From positions 1-7,892 of the forward strand of contig CAIQIL010000199.1 in the NCBI GenBank assembly GCA_903871865.1: a DNA stretch of 7,892 bases, given 5' to 3'. This DNA comes from an uncultured Burkholderiales bacterium. Its GTDB lineage: Bacteria > Pseudomonadota > Gammaproteobacteria > Burkholderiales > Burkholderiaceae_C. This document shows, in pieces, positions 6,584 through 7,892 of this stretch. The translations under genes and the position numbers were made by a program. Each line of letters opens with the position of its first letter. The stretch's first letter is position 1. The notes below the pieces were generated by a model. That model searched no databases and was not told the origin of the DNA. It worked only from the letters and a program-made list of their open reading frames with translations.

Positions 6584-7885
6584 ATGTCCCTGAAAAAGCC
6601 TTTCTTGACGCTGTGGCAGCTGCTCAGCATGAACCTCGGGTTCTTTGGCATCCAGTACAGCTTTGGGCTGCAGCAGGCCAACATGAGCCCGATCTACAAG
6701 TTCCTCGGCGCCGACGAGGCCAGCCTGCCACTGCTGTGGCTGGCCGGCCCCGTCACCGGCTTGATCGTGCAGCCCGTCATCGGTGCCATGAGCGACCGCA
6801 CCGACAGCCGCTGGGGCCGCCGCACGCCGTACTTCCTGATCGGGGCCTTGCTGTGCAGCCTGGGTTTGCTGGCCATGCCCTTCAGCCCGACGCTGTGGTT
6901 CGCGGCCGGCCTGTTGTGGATCCTGGACGCGGCCAACAACGTGACCATGGAGCCCTACCGCGCCTACGTCAGCGATCGCCTGGAGCGCGCGCAACACTCC
7001 GCCGGTTTCCTCATCCAGAGCGCCTTCACCGGCCTGGCCCAGACGCTGGCCTACCTCACGCCCAGCCTGCTGGTGTGGTGGGGCCTGGACCGCGACGCGG
7101 TGGGCAGCAATGGCATCCCGCAGGCCACCTTGATCGCGTTTATGATCGGCGCGGTGATGTCGATCGCCACGGTGTGGTGGTCGGTGAAGTCCACGCCCGA
7201 GCTGCCTTTGACGCCCGCCGAACGGGCCGAGATGCGCGCCCGACCGAGCGGCTTCATGGCCACGCTGCGCGAGATCGCCGAGGCCGTCAAGGACATGCCG
7301 CCCACCATGCGCCGCCTTTGGTGGATGAAGCTGTTCCAGTGGTACGGCATGCTGTGCTATTGGATCTACATCGTGCCTGCGCTGGCCAAGTCCATGTTCG
7401 ATGCCAGCGATGCGGCCTCGGCGGGCTTCCGCGAAGCGGGCTTGCTCAATGGCCAGATCGGTGGCTTCTACAACTTCGTGGCCTTCGTGTCGGCCTTCGC
7501 CATGATCCCCTTCAGCCGCCGCTTCGGGCCGGCGCGCGTCCATGCCCTGTGCCTGACGCTGGCGGGCATCGGCATGTGGTGCCTGCCAGGCATCCACGAC
7601 AAGGCCTGGCTGTTCGTGCCGATGTTGGGTGTCGGCCTGGCCTGGGCCAGCATCATGGGCAACCCCTACATCCTGCTGGCCGACAGCATCCCGGCGGCCC
7701 GCGTGGGCGTCTACATGGGCCTGTTCAACACCTTCATCGTGCTGCCCATGATCCTGCAGATGCTGACGCTGCCGCTGTACTACCAGTCGTTGCTGGGCGG
7801 CGACCCGCGCAAGGTGGTGCAGCTGGCCGGCGTGCTGCTGGTCATCGCGGCAGGCTTCGCCTTGCGCCTGCACCGCAAGCCATGA
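6584..7885 (+). CDS. MFS sugar transporter of the SLC45/GPH type, probable sucrose importer (SuxC-like)
   Basis: This 433-residue protein is a predicted 12-helix inner-membrane symporter. Helices begin at about residue 10. The MFS motif A region is [17 protein letters not shown] at 67-83, in the loop between helices 2 and 3. [18 protein letters not shown] (114-131) resembles the helix 4 signature of plant SUT and animal SLC45 sucrose transporters. A charged cytoplasmic loop at about 201-245 ([10 protein letters not shown]) separates the two halves, and the C-terminal half carries [12 protein letters not shown] (359-370). AGGAG at 6574-6578 lies 5 bases before the ATG. It follows the amylosucrase by 35 bases in the same operon. 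Its inferred role is to move sucrose from periplasm to cytoplasm, where the amylosucrase-type enzyme acts. A related disaccharide such as maltose cannot be excluded from sequence alone, but the neighbour favours sucrose. The stop overlaps a possible next start by ATGA. Confidence 0.9.
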   Translation: MSLKKPFLTLWQLLSMNLGFFGIQYSFGLQQANMSPIYKFLGADEASLPLLWLAGPVTGLIVQPVIGAMSDRTDSRWGRRTPYFLIGALLCSLGLLAMPFSPTLWFAAGLLWILDAANNVTMEPYRAYVSDRLERAQHSAGFLIQSAFTGLAQTLAYLTPSLLVWWGLDRDAVGSNGIPQATLIAFMIGAVMSIATVWWSVKSTPELPLTPAERAEMRARPSGFMATLREIAEAVKDMPPTMRRLWWMKLFQWYGMLCYWIYIVPALAKSMFDASDAASAGFREAGLLNGQIGGFYNFVAFVSAFAMIPFSRRFGPARVHALCLTLAGIGMWCLPGIHDKAWLFVPMLGVGLAWASIMGNPYILLADSIPAARVGVYMGLFNTFIVLPMILQMLTLPLYYQSLLGGDPRKVVQLAGVLLVIAAGFALRLHRKP

Positions 7886-7892
7886 ACCCAGG
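7882..7892 (+). CDS. Possible start of a further operon gene (three codons visible)
   Basis: ATGA at 7882-7885 overlaps the transporter stop codon and would begin a frame reading Met-Asn-Pro before the window ends. ATGA overlaps often mark translationally coupled genes. No clear Shine-Dalgarno sequence is visible upstream, so this may be chance. A LacI-type regulator or a fructokinase would fit the pathway, but nothing in the sequence shows it. Confidence 0.22.

Noticed and set aside
6515..7873. Open frame of about 450 codons antisense to the transporter gene
   Set aside because: The translation is a run of His/Gln/Gly/Ala-rich low-complexity sequence, the usual antisense signature of a GC-rich membrane protein gene.

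Overview
The window is GC-rich, densely coding DNA that reads as a Gram-negative proteobacterium. The protein style (a TonB with an NCEKPxYP C-terminal domain, an ExbB with a cleavable signal peptide) and the GC content suggest a betaproteobacterium of the Burkholderiales. That placement is inference from sequence character, not from a marker gene.

Layout. Positions 1-1854 on the minus strand hold a TonB energy-transduction operon in the order tonB (1854-1189), exbB (1126-263) and exbD (from 202, running off the left edge). A 429-base AT-richer intergenic region (1855-2283) separates it from a divergent plus-strand operon. That operon has a TonB-dependent outer-membrane receptor (2284-4527), a GH13 amylosucrase-type enzyme (4620-6548) and an MFS sugar transporter of the SLC45/sucrose type (6584-7885). 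The last bases contain an ATGA junction that may start one more gene.

How the genes work together. The receptor, amylosucrase and MFS transporter match in gene content the sucrose-scavenging (sux) locus known from Xanthomonas (suxA receptor, suxB amylosucrase, suxC transporter, with a LacI-family repressor SuxR). The inferred path is sucrose uptake across the outer membrane by the receptor, across the inner membrane by the MFS protein, and cleavage in the cytoplasm by the GH13 enzyme. The adjacent TonB-ExbB-ExbD complex would energise the outer-membrane step.

The most notable signal is regulatory. The divergent intergenic region carries two copies of an identical 18-bp LacI-family-like operator, ATTGCAATCGTTTGCAAA. 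One copy lies in front of tonB and the other in front of the receptor, each in the same orientation relative to its own gene. This predicts that one sugar-responsive repressor controls both the sucrose genes and their own TonB energiser. No regulator gene, RNA gene, mobile element or CRISPR array was seen in the window.
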